64,000 nt of DNA from Nansenia antarctica (taxonomy: Eukaryota > Chordata > Actinopteri > Argentiniformes > Microstomatidae), in assembly GCA_963989245.1 (NCBI GenBank), contig OZ022342.1, forward strand, positions 70,193,073 to 70,257,072. Direction: 5' to 3'. The position numbers and the translations under genes were made by a program. Below, piece by piece: positions 35,829 to 46,600 of this stretch (position 1 is the stretch's first letter; each line of letters begins with the position of its first letter). A model generated the notes under the pieces. That model was not told the origin of the DNA and did no database searches. It saw only the letters and a list, made by a program, of their open reading frames with translations.

Positions 35829-36899
35829 TTATACCTGAGCCTCAGATGAGTTGGTGGCCCGTGACATGTGTCCCTGAGATGTGCCCATGGTGGAGCGGGT
35901 GACCTCCTCGCTGAAGGCGTTCTCAAAGACGCGGCGTAGGGAGAGTCTGACCCTCTCCTTGAAGTCCTGGCCCATGAACACATACAGCACCGGGTTCAGG
36001 CAGCTGTTGACGTAGGCCAGGGAGACGGCCAGGGGGTCCAGAGCACGGCCCGCGTCGGCGTACTCCATCACCAGCCCTAGGGTGTGATAGGGCAGCCAGC
36101 ACACAAAGAACGCCAGCACCACGCCTAGAATGATCCGGAGGGCCTTCTGGGACTTGAAGCGTCCGCTGCTGACCCTGCAGGCGATGGGCAGGTAGCAGAG
36201 GGCGATGACCAAAAGGGGGACGAGGAAGCCGACCGCAAACCTGGTGACCTGGGTGGCTCTGGCCGCCGAGCCGTCGCCCACGTAGGAGCACAGCGTCCGG
36301 TTGTCGAAGTGGTCGTAGACGGTCTCTCTGTGGATCATGGAGGGCAGGCTGAGGAGCAGGGCCAGGGCCCAGGCCACCAGACAGAGGAGCGAGGCCAGGG
36401 ACAGGCTCCGGCGGTTCTTGGACCACACCGGCAGGATGACCAGGGCAAAGCGGTCCAGGCTAATCAGGGTCAGGGTGAAGACACTGGCGAACATGTTGAG
36501 GACGACAACCGAGGGGAGAACCTTGCACATAACCTCCCCATAAGGCCAGCGGTGGTTCAGCAGGACCTCTGCTATGGAGAAAGGGATGGAGAGACAGCAG
36601 AGGAGGTCGGCGACAGCCAGGTTTACAAACCATGTGGTGTTGACTGTCCTCTTCATCTTCACCCCAGCTATCCATATGACAAAGGCATTGCCCGGGATAC
36701 CAAGGACACACGTGATGCTGTAGAGGACCAGGGACACCACCCTTATGGAATGGCGTTCCTGTTCTGATACAGAGGTTTCATTGTCCATATCAAAGATATC
36801 TGTGAAAAAGTCCAGCTCCTCATAGTTGTACTCGGAGATATTCCCGTTCATTGTGTCACTATAGAGAAATTGATACATGTTACTACTGTTCAAAAGCAT
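35829..36899 (-). CDS. c3ar1: C3a anaphylatoxin receptor-like GPCR
   Basis: A 356-aa rhodopsin-class receptor in a single coding exon. It is a cell-surface receptor for a complement-derived anaphylatoxin on immune cells (by family). Seven hydrophobic segments are visible, with DRF at 149-151, CWLP at 267-270, NPVLY at 302-306, a probable disulfide C125-C204, and N-glycosylation sites near residues 4, 20, 40 and 200 in an acidic, Tyr-containing N-terminus. C3AR1-like blocks are KMKRTVNTTWF, ADLLCCLSIPFS, VVLNMFASVF and a tail AFSEEVTRST. Unlike mammalian C3AR1, the second extracellular loop is only about 34 residues. Minus-strand CTTCTGACAG|AAAATG suggests a 3' splice site just before the start codon, so a 5' non-coding exon is likely. 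Met8 and Met17 are alternative starts. C5AR1 is the alternative identity. Confidence 0.83.
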   Translation of the reverse strand: MLLNSSNMYQFLYSDTMNGNISEYNYEELDFFTDIFDMDNETSVSEQERHSIRVVSLVLYSITCVLGIPGNAFVIWIAGVKMKRTVNTTWFVNLAVADLLCCLSIPFSIAEVLLNHRWPYGEVMCKVLPSVVVLNMFASVFTLTLISLDRFALVILPVWSKNRRSLSLASLLCLVAWALALLLSLPSMIHRETVYDHFDNRTLCSYVGDGSAARATQVTRFAVGFLVPLLVIALCYLPIACRVSSGRFKSQKALRIILGVVLAFFVCWLPYHTLGLVMEYADAGRALDPLAVSLAYVNSCLNPVLYVFMGQDFKERVRLSLRRVFENAFSEEVTRSTMGTSQGHMSRATNSSEAQV

Positions 36900-37732
36900 T
36901 TTCTGTCAGAAGAACATGTATTTGGTTGGTAAACTAAATCATTTTCAACATGTAAAACGTTATAGGTTTGGTCATGGCAATTTGTTCAGTAACATATTTC
37001 ACAAATACACATGAATATTATCTGAAAACGTGCAAAACATACCGCCTTTCTGTTCTCCCTTCTAAAACAAACGAGTTCGCACCGGAGGTTGCCCGAGAAG
37101 TGAAGGAAAATAAAAATGAAAAAAGAAAAGCCACAGGAAACTAATCAGCTGCTGTTGATACCATCTAGCAACAATCCCTTCTACGGTCACTCCCTTTGCA
37201 TTCTCTATAGCCTCTGTGTCATCAAACTAAACTAAAAGCAGATCAACAGACGGACGCACTCCTCCTGAGAAAACAATTAGATGACACGAACATGACTTCA
37301 GAGAGTATACACTGACAACTTGAGATTAATTCATCGCTGCATGAATGCAAGAGAGCTTGAAATGAAAACCAACTCAAAAACACTTTTCCCAAGTAATTTA
37401 TTTGTCTCTCGAAACATTAAATGGACCAAGAAGAAGCAAGCAGAAAACCAATTCAGAAAACTAAAATACTTAAGTCAGGTTAAAAAAAATAACTTGTACA
37501 TGACCGTTACATTACTAACAAGAATGCAATAGATTCTAGCTGTAAAAAAGGCCATTATCTTTATAATTGTTACTTCCTCCTTAATGTTCCGATAACCCCA
37601 GGACAGTCGTCTAATTAAATCAGGTGCTTGGGGGTCCGTTGAAAAACTAAATACATTTGTGAGATGTTCATATTTCACAAAACTTACATGTTTGCATGTT
37701 CTGACATTAACCAAAGCATCATACATGTATCC

Positions 37733-37734
<2 letters not shown>
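36900..37734. other. c3ar1 upstream and spacer
   Basis: Likely contains the 5' non-coding exon of the receptor gene, but no donor could be assigned. No other gene was recognised. Confidence 0.4.
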
Positions 37735-37798
<64 letters not shown>

Positions 37799-37827
37799 TA
37801 CATACATACATACATACATACATACAT
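37735..37827. repeat. (CA)n then (CATA)n microsatellite
   Basis: Pure CA passes into nine or so CATA units. Confidence 0.96.
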
Positions 37828-37885
37828 GTTTTCTCAATCTCCCTTGCTCACATATGTACTTGAAAACCAGGCAGTTCTTGCAAGA

Positions 37886-37891
37886 TTTATT
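37886..37891 (-). terminator. Poly(A) signal of srp19
   Basis: Minus-strand AATAAA about 50 bp after the srp19 stop codon, implying a very short 3' UTR. Confidence 0.6.
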
Positions 37892-37939
37892 TCCTTATGA
37901 GGAACAGCACAAGGACCTTTTTGCAACCAGGAAGGAACT

Positions 37940-39995
37940 TCACTTCCTCTTCTTCTTGCTTTTCTTGCCTCCCTCACTCTGTTGAGAACCAGAGTCCGTT
38001 CCTCCAGTCTTCTGAGTCCTGGTCTTCAGTTTGGGGATCATCTCGGCCACATAGACCATCACATCTTTTCCTGTAAAGATAATAGGTGGATTTATTAGTC
38101 ATTAATGATACTCTTCCCTATCAGGGAAGCAGCTGTACATAGTCAAGCCAGTATGCATCATTGGAGGTGTGAGGGAAATGGGATGCAGTGATTCAGCAGG
38201 TTGAATGGTGTCTTGCGATACGATTATCGTTTCACGCGGCCTTTTAAAAAATAAAATCGATTCTTTGCAAGTCTAAAGCACACAGAAGCCATTCAAAAGG
38301 TTTATTTTGAAAGTCCCACCCTGCGTCTGACCCTGATGTTATAGAAGCAGCGTAGCAGCAGGGTAGAAACTAGGTAAAGGGGTACGTGAGCCAGTCTAGG
38401 GCTGCATTCGTAAATTCGCTCTGAGAGCGCCGGAGGGCACACAGGGCTCAACATCATAAAGGGACCTAACCCTAAGACATTTGATTGGACAAGAGGCATT
38501 CCATGACTGCTGATCAGATTTCCACAGCGAATTTACGAACACAGCCTAGGGCTAAACCATTTGCAGACTCGGTTTTTTTCATAACACAAAACTTTAAATT
38601 TTAAAGTACCCACTCGATATAATAAACTAACAACAGTTTAACGATCAAGTACTAAGTACTTATAATTTGTGGATTGAATTCACTATTCTCGTTTGCCATA
38701 GGCTACTGGTACAGGAGACTTTTGTAAATACTTTCGTTTTGGGACGTGTCCGTGTTTGGGGATGTGTGATCATCTAATTATGTGTAGTTATGTGTTTCTA
38801 GCATGTCAATGTTCTATCAGCATGTTGTGATGTTATAACAATTAAGAAGATAAATGGTGCAAAGCGGGGGGGAAAATATCTTGCGTTTGGAACGATTATA
38901 TTTCAAAACAAGGATTCCCTTTAACTCCCCGAGGGCTACGACTATTACCAAGTCTATCTGGGTTTATTTGCAAGGACCTTCGCCTGTACAGTGTTGTGGA
39001 AAACGAAGGCTTCTGACGAATGCTGCAAACGCTGGAATCACATTATGAAATACCAGTTAACACAGATATCGTGATGTGTCGTTGATGAATTGTCTTACAA
39101 TGTATCGATTATCGCAGAATCAATGTACCGCGATACTATTGGTACGGGGGGGAAATATCGTACGGTTATCGATATGGGAGTTATCTTGCGATTCCCATCC
39201 CATACTGTACAGCATATGTTTCAAACAGTTGTGTGTCATTCATGGTAAGGATAGTGTACCTTGAACCCCAACCCTAAAATGACTGTTACAAGCCCTGGAT
39301 CAAGCATGATGTGAACTGTTGAAACTGAGTTGCATCAATATGGTAAAGGACCAAAAAAGGCATGCCCTAAGGCAATGACACTTATTCCACAAACATTTTG
39401 GCTCAGGGGCATTCTTCAGAGTATCAATATGTCGGACCAAACACTTGAAGGCATGTTAAGAGAAGGGTCATGGGGGGGGGGGGGGGGGGGGTATAATTGT
39501 ATTATATTCAATACATAGAACATAATACAATACATAGATCCTACTAAAAGGCAGTTTGGGCAGGGTGAACCATGGCTTTGCATCAATACTCACTTGATGC
39601 AAATTTGTCTGAGCAGAGAGTCCCATCCTCCTGCTTCAGCTGCACACGCACTCTTCCTCTGAAGGCCACGTCCCTGTTCCACTCTCTGGAGTACATCTTG
39701 TTCTGCGTTTGGTAAAGTTGAACAATATGATTGTCTCACACCTCACTCTGACTGACCTGCTATCAAGAGTGACTTGCGATATCATCCACCATTACCTCCA
39801 CGAGAACATTGGCCCCGGTCGCTGTCAACACATCACGAATCTCGGCACACGTAGGGTTTTCCACAGCCTGGTTGCATACATTTAGAGGGAATAAAATCAT
39901 GATGTCAGGCATACCTTATACATACCCTTGTGAACATATTAACTGACTATATTACCTAAGTACCAAGTTAGACTTTTCTGTGGGCGAGAAGTGAC

Positions 39996-40061
<66 letters not shown>

Positions 40062-40542
40062 TGTCTGTCTGTCTGTGTGTCTGTCAGGAGAGGTCTTCTA
40101 CCACTCTACCATGGTGTATTGAACCAGACTAATGTGGCAAGATCATTCTTTGTCACCTTATCTGTCGGTATTCTCCTCCCCTCTGCAAGAGTCTTCTTAC
40201 TGTTGACATAGGCTGGGTATATGCAGATAAACCTGGAACACAGTGGTCACAAAAGAACCGTCAACATCAACAATGATCCACACAAACCAGTCATGATCTG
40301 GAAACATACTAGCTCCTTCTCCTTAGTAGACTCACAGAGGACAGGTCATTATACCAACATTATAGCTAGCTAACTGGAGGCTAGCTTGGTACATGTCGTT
40401 GTAATAGTGAAATAGCAAAACCACAACTAAAATGTATGTACGTGCACTACGCAATACCGTATGTCATATGGTTCAACACTGAGATATTCATATGACATTT
40501 AGTCACGGACTAACTAACACAGCCTACAGAGTAGAAACGTGT

Positions 40543-40608
<66 letters not shown>

Positions 40609-40762
40609 ACAGAACCAAGCTCAATGTGTAGCGTCGCTAGCTCGTTAGCACAGCTAGCTAGCTATCTTATCAAACACACGAGGCAGCAATACACTGTTTA
40701 ACGGGACACCCATATACACTTTACCTTTCTTTGTCAGCTGGGTTATCGCTTAGGGGAGCCAT
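37940..40762 (-). CDS. srp19: Signal recognition particle 19 kDa protein
   Basis: Five exons, in transcript order 40725-40762, 40157-40232, 39796-39867, 39594-39702 and 37940-38070. All are GT-AG, phases agree, and they total 141 aa plus TGA (human SRP19 is 144). SRP19 binds SRP RNA helices 6 and 8 and prepares it for SRP54 in ER-targeting particle assembly. Diagnostic stretches: FICIYPAYVNSKKTLAEGRR in exon 2, AVENPTCAEIRDVL in exon 3, NKMYSREWNRDVAFRGRVRV in exon 4 and EMIPKLKTRTQKTGG in exon 5, with a lysine-rich C-terminus. It lies tail-side of apc on the same strand, the linkage known in human 5q22. A (TG)n tract sits in each of introns 1 and 2. Confidence 0.97.
39997..40084. repeat. (TG)n with CTGT tail
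   Basis: Pure TG followed by four to six CTGT units, in srp19 intron 2. A poly-G run of about 18 bases lies in intron 4 near 39,473-39,490. Confidence 0.95.
40544..40604. repeat. (TG)n microsatellite in srp19 intron 1
   Basis: About 60 bp of pure TG. Confidence 0.95.
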
Positions 40763-41250
40763 GTTTCAGGGGACCAGACACAGGGGGTGATGGTGTTAGC
40801 TCACTAGCACGACAAGCTCTCGTGTTGACGTTTACACTGTGCTGATCCGTACTTATGTGATTGGTCCTTCCCCATACAGGAAGTGGAGTTTTGAGGTGTC
40901 GTCATTGTAGCGCGACGCCTCTCTGAACTACAGTTGGACGGAGTCGCGCTATCCTGTCGTAAGAATGTTGCCTTTGTAACATTTAATAACACCTATTATT
41001 ACCTCCGAACTTAACTCAAACGCCTCGATGCACTGCTCTGAGACATTATCTGACGCATCCAAATGTTGTGTAGAAAGTTACTTGGAAAACGTTTACATTT
41101 GTATGCAACTTTTTTAAGGTTAGGGTTAGCTGATGGAAATCGGTAGTTATTCCTTAGATATGAAGTCACTTAGGAAGGAATGCCCAATCCGAAACATCAA
41201 GCATGAATATGAATAAATACATTTCAAAATTGCTGCCCAAATACAGTATA
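40763..41250. other. srp19 promoter side and spacer
   Basis: No TATA box. The first 150 bp are moderately GC-rich, as expected for a housekeeping promoter. No other gene was recognised. Confidence 0.4.
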
Positions 41251-41333
41251 TGAATGAATGGTCTTTATTGTCATTAATACAGTACAGGTGCCATACAACG
41301 AAATTTAGGACTAGGGGGCTCCCCTGGTGCTTG
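41251..41333 (-). mobile_element. LINE 3' tail, minus orientation
   Basis: Reverse complement reads ACGAAATTTCG-type sequence then CAATGACAATAAAGACCATTC and ATTC repeats: the same tail as at 5,247, 17,318 and 58,850. Confidence 0.72.
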
Positions 41334-41902
41334 GAAAAAAGACTAAAAACAAGAGAGCCAAGGGTAAAATAAAAAAGGGAAAAGAGCTGGTTTACATAAA
41401 TAAAGGCTATGTACACTATCTACTATACTATACTACTATACTATACAATAAAACACTGTGCTGTACTCTATGCTATGCTATAAATATCCTAACTTTTCCT
41501 ATATCTGAACCTTATGTACACGGGTTGTCATATTGCACATAGTATTGTTGCACATTAATTTAAAGTGTCGCAGTTAGCAGGTTTGAAATGTATAGTAACT
41601 AGTGCTATTTAAACGACTTAATTAAGTCAACGTATCATAAAGTAATATGAAAATATGAATAACATCTAATATGTTCATTTAGTTCTCATTTTTTGTGAAT
41701 AAAGACTTAGGGCCCCGGTTCACAAGTGCCAGCACAATAGCATAATAATGATAATAATAATCAGAGACGCTATAAAAACAATGATTTTGATTCCAAAATT
41801 ACATAAACTATTGTCATTGCATTAAGATGAACTCAATTCAACTTATTGAGTGATTTGTTGATGACATTTTTGCTTTTTAGCTAACTTTAAGAGTGTCTAA
41901 GC

Positions 41903-42052
41903 ACAGGGTGTGAAGACTTGATGCACATGATGTATTTCTGTGTTTCAATTTGAATACATTTGCAGAAATTTCAACTATATGGTAGTGTGTGAATTGATGC
42001 CAACTTTTTGGGAAAAAGTGAAGGGGTGTGTTGACTTTCTATAGCCACTGTA
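41903..42052 (+). mobile_element. Tc1/mariner 3' end remnant
   Basis: GGGTGTGAAGACTTGATGCA, AATTTGAATACATTTGCAGAAATTTC and GGGAAAAAGTGAAGGGGTGT, ending in CCACTGTATATA, follow the order of motifs at the right end of salmonid/cyprinid-type Tc1 elements. No transposase remains. Confidence 0.6.
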
Positions 42053-43621
42053 TATACAATCTCTGGCTATCCGCATGTGAACAAATAACAATTTCTTCTC
42101 TTTCTTTCAAGTCCTCAAAGTACTGCCTTATCTTCCTATGGCTTGTTTCCTCCTAGTTTGCCTCCTCCAATTCTTTCGGACATTGTTGAAGCCTTTCCCA
42201 CCACAGTCATCTGGATAGAATCCAACAATGTATAATGCGCATTGTCTAAATTGTGTCCTGTCTTGTGAAATGATCCTGCAGCAAATTCAATTTCCCTTAG
42301 TCTTAGTTTTCTACTACTAGCAATGACATATTACTGCTAGTATAAAAGAGACTCCCTGCACAATCCTTTCAAACAAATATATTATATACCTGATAGATAT
42401 AAATCATATTTCCATCTTAAAGTTATCATCAAAAGTAGATTTAACATTAACAGTACATTATTCTTATGTGCCATTATACATATCAATACCGTGATTAATA
42501 AACATCACAACGCTTTCTAATGACACCAATGAGACCGTTTTGCACCAAAAATGTTAACGTTTATTATGTTGATTTACAATTTGTAAATTGACTTTTTTCC
42601 TTGAATATCCAACCACTTTATTGCATGAGAAAAAACAAAACATGAACAGTCACACAGTGTCATTTTTGGCAGAACAATACATCTCCTCTGATTATGTGCT
42701 TTAGCAGTTACAGTGATTACAGGGGAACGTAAAATGGGCTTTAAAAATTATACCAACACCAAAGCCCTACAGTAATAATTTATTATTTTGAAGTGTTCAT
42801 TCAGTCTTTCAGAGACAGTCTCTTAAAAAGCAACCAACTCACCTGATAACAATAAACAACAAACAGCAGAGCAATGTATCTATCTACTCTCTTATATAAT
42901 CTATTTCCAATGTAAATATTCTCATCCCAAAAAGTTTGTCAAGGTTACAGTTAATTCCTTACTTTCAGCGCACACATAAAATAGTGTAACATGTTACACT
43001 ACAGCTACCGACACGTCATGTGACCACAGAAATGTTCATCTTTACTTCAGGAAACAAACCATCGGGTCAGTACATGCAAAGAAGGAGGTTTATAATACAT
43101 TTGCAGTAGTAAAAATGAGAATTACTTTTCTGACCTAATGCAGGTGTATAATAAAAAAAAGAAATTCTAATGGAGTAGTATTAAATTACACCTTAAGTGT
43201 TTTAACATCCCAAATAAGCAACTTTAAGTGATTATCTTTGTCAAGTCTTACAAGATTCAGAATCTTGACAGGGGTTTAAATTAAATACATACATAATTAA
43301 AATCTGTACAGTACAAATTCACATACAATATCCTTCAGAGGTCTCTCTCTCGCTCTCTCTCTCTCTGATAACCAAGTGTCCCAGCCACATTCCTACCAGC
43401 AAAGAAACGGTACCCTTAAATTAGGCCTCAGCTACAATATCCCTCTAGTGATTCACTACTATTTACATGTTCTTGTGTTTACACCAAATGTTGTGATGAA
43501 TTCTTGATCTTTGCTTTGATTGTTTGCTTGTTGTTTTCTTCAGGTCTTTACAAGAGGTCACTAGGTATGTTCAAGACATTTTCCCAGATCCTATGTGTGT
43601 GTAGTATAGCCCCCAAGAGAC
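42053..43621 (-). other. apc 3' UTR and spacer
   Basis: AT-rich sequence downstream of the apc stop. Candidate minus-strand AATAAA signals lie at about 42,560 and 42,617. A short CT cluster is near 43,343-43,366. Nothing else was recognised. Confidence 0.5.
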
Positions 43622-46600
43622 TTACACTGAGGTTACAATATAGGACCCACTTTCTCCAGCACTTTCTCCTTTAGAGTCTCTCTTTTTTGCACTGGCTGTG
43701 ACAGGTGTGGGTATCTGTGATGGGCGTGGTGGTGTGGCACTGTCAGCACTACTCTTCCTGGGGCTCGGGGTGTAGTTGAAAGGGCTAACCCTGGCCGCAA
43801 CAGCCCCACTAGGTGAACTGTGTTTGCTAGAATTGGAGGAGCTAAAAGGAGTGCGTTCAGTGATGGGTAGTTCATGGGCCTCAGGGACTGTGCTTGTGTT
43901 GCTCTGAGCCAGTTTGACATCTATCCCTTTCTTTTCCAGACTCTCACTGCTTCTAAACAAGTTTAAATTAGTCTCTGAACCTAACCTGCGAGCTGTCGCG
44001 CTTTCATTTGCCGTGGACTGTTTGGGAGGCGTTTCAGTTGTATCCCGATCAACAGATGGTATTTTAGCTGGAACACTGTCAATTACTGGAGGTGTGTTTC
44101 CTGTAGGGGATTTTCCAGATCTAGGATTGTTAATAGGACAGTCCTCAATCCTGACCCACACATCCTCTGTCTTAGACACTGCTGGGCTCAAGTGGTGCCC
44201 CGTAGACATGTTGGTAGAATCGCCGGAAGAATCTTGTCCTTCTGACAGAGACATTTCACTATCCTTCATCTTCCTCCACGTTCCTTTTAAAGGTGGGTTC
44301 CCATCCCTTCCATGTGGGGATCTCAGGGTGGGACTTGCTGGTTGCCGTTCATCCTCACTTTTGCCCTTTTCACTTGATTCAGAGGAGGCGGAGAGGATGG
44401 AAGAGGAGCTGCCGGTTCTCTTCCAGGTACCAACCCTGGGAAGAGAGGAAGAGTGTTTGCTGTTCTCCCTCTTCCATGTTCCCGTTCTGTTGATGGGGAG
44501 CCTAGAAGGGCTCTCTGAATGGGACCTAGAAATATCCTGTTTCTTTTGAGGTTTTCCATCACCATTTTCTGAGGAATTTTGACTCTGAGGAGACTTTCGC
44601 CAGCCGCTGCCCTGATAGGGCAGAGTTAATGACATATCTGGCAACGACGGGCTTGAGACTGGTGTTTGAGACTGGCTAGGTGAGGAGGGGGACAGAGATT
44701 CAAAAGAGGCAGATTCTTCTAATTTCCTCTTCAGTGTTGGACTAGGGGCCTCTTTGATAAATGTTGACTGGCGAACTAGAGCTGGTTTCTCTGACCTGTC
44801 AGACTCACTTCCACTAGACTTTGTGGATGACATCCTGGACAAATCCGCCTTTTTAGAAGTGCCAGCAACTCCACACTGGTTCAGACTCTTTGAGGCAGAT
44901 TCACTTCTTGGGATTCCACTGGTGCTTCTTGGCAAGCCACTGTGTTTGGTTGTTGGTGTCTGCTGACCCATCTGTCTCCCAGGGGAGGTGTAGGCCATCC
45001 TGCCAGAGCTGGATGATTTCGTTGACGATGTTGTGCTCGGAGAAGCGGTACGGGGCAGTTGGGATAGTTTGTTTGAAGGGCTGAGACCATTTCTTCCAGG
45101 TGAGACAGAGGTGCGACCAGGTGACTGCATGGGTCTGGTCAATGCTTGCTGAGCTGGTCTGGATGGTGTGGAGTCTCTGGATCCGGATCGTGACGAGGCT
45201 TTACTTGATCCTCCTTGTGATCCTGGCGTATCCCTGGCAGGACTGGGGTCAGATTTTCCAGGTGGTTTGATGCCTCTGGGTGAGTTACCAGAGCTCTGTC
45301 CTTGTGGGGGAGTTTTTGAGACGGGGCCACGAGCTGGGGGCTTCTTTTGAACGGGGCTAGTGCTCGGGGAACTGCTCCTGACACCAGGAACATGGATCAT
45401 CGTCCTCCCACGAGAGATCATGGGGACTGGGGCTTGCCTCTGCTGCTGAGATGGTGTCTCAAGACTGGGACGTGGCTTTCCTGTTATTAGACTTTTATAC
45501 ACTTTCTTGCCCCCTTTAAGGGCTTTGGCTTGATCCTCTTCCTTCTTCTTAATCTCCAGAGAGCTCTTCTCACCAGGTTTTAATATTCGTGGGCCTCCTT
45601 TGTTAGAGGGAGTCTTGTTATTATCTTCTGAATTAGAGGGCAGGTGGAAGGGGGATCCGATGGATATTCCAGATTTAAGGGAGAGAATTGAGTCAGAGTC
45701 TGATGACCCTTGTCTAGAGAGGCTAGCAGCTGCCTGGTGCAAGCTGCTAACAATGGAATTGGCACCCTCTTGGATGGCCTTCCAATCAAAGGACTCAGAG
45801 TCTGGTGATAAGGCTTGCTCGGAAACTGGACTGTGTGTGTCAGTGAGGTCCAGAATGAGATCGGGCTCTTCAGCTAAAATGCCATCCATGCATTTCTCCT
45901 CAGTGCCACCTTGGTCATCCCCCTTATTTCTTGGTGTCTGTTTCTTCTTTTTTGGCATGGCTGAACTGATGCACTCTTGTAAAAGGTCATCTTCAGAATC
46001 AATGCTGAGAGAGCTAAGCGAACTATTTCTTGAGAAACACACAGGTGTGTCCTCAACGTGAAAGGCTGTCGGTGCATAACCAGAGGCTTGGGGTCTAGGA
46101 ACTTCCACCTGAGTTGTGTCCTCTTTCGTCTGGAGGTCTTTATTGTTGTTCTCTTGGTCTATATCGCTTAAGGAGCTGAGAGACGAATTTCTAGAGAAAC
46201 ACACCGGCGTGTCTTCAATGGAAAACTTTTGCTTCTCATCTGGCACCGGTCCTGTGTTTTCTTTGGATGATTGCGGAAAAACTGCAGGTTTCTGTAAAGG
46301 TTTTGTTGGCGCGGTCTGTAACGCATGTGCACGGTTTGCCCTCAACAACTCACCGCTATTTTTTGTTGACTTTTGTTTGTCTTTTCTGAGTTCTGCCTTT
46401 TCCTTGGAGAGGTCAAGATCATCATCCTCAAAGTCTAACGAACTCAGTGAGTCATTGCGTGAAAAGCAATACGGTGTCCCCTCTATTGGTGTGTAATGAT
46501 GTGGCGAGTCAAAAGCAAAGCCTGGGCGAGTCCTCTCCTCTGAATTTGGTGGTTTATCTGTGAAGTCTCTGGAAGCCATTTTTGGCTCTTGCTTTTTGGT

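Noticed and set aside
35829..36899. C5a receptor (c5ar1) identity
   Set aside because: Tail AFSEEVTRST and TM1-TM3 blocks (KMKRTVNTTWF, DLLCCLSIPFS, VLNMFASVF) fit C3AR1 better. C5AR1 is kept as an alternative only.
37940..40762. First reading of this gene as SRP14
   Set aside because: The exon peptides (NKMYSREWNRDV, EMIPKLKTRTQKTGG) are those of SRP19, and the apc neighbour agrees.
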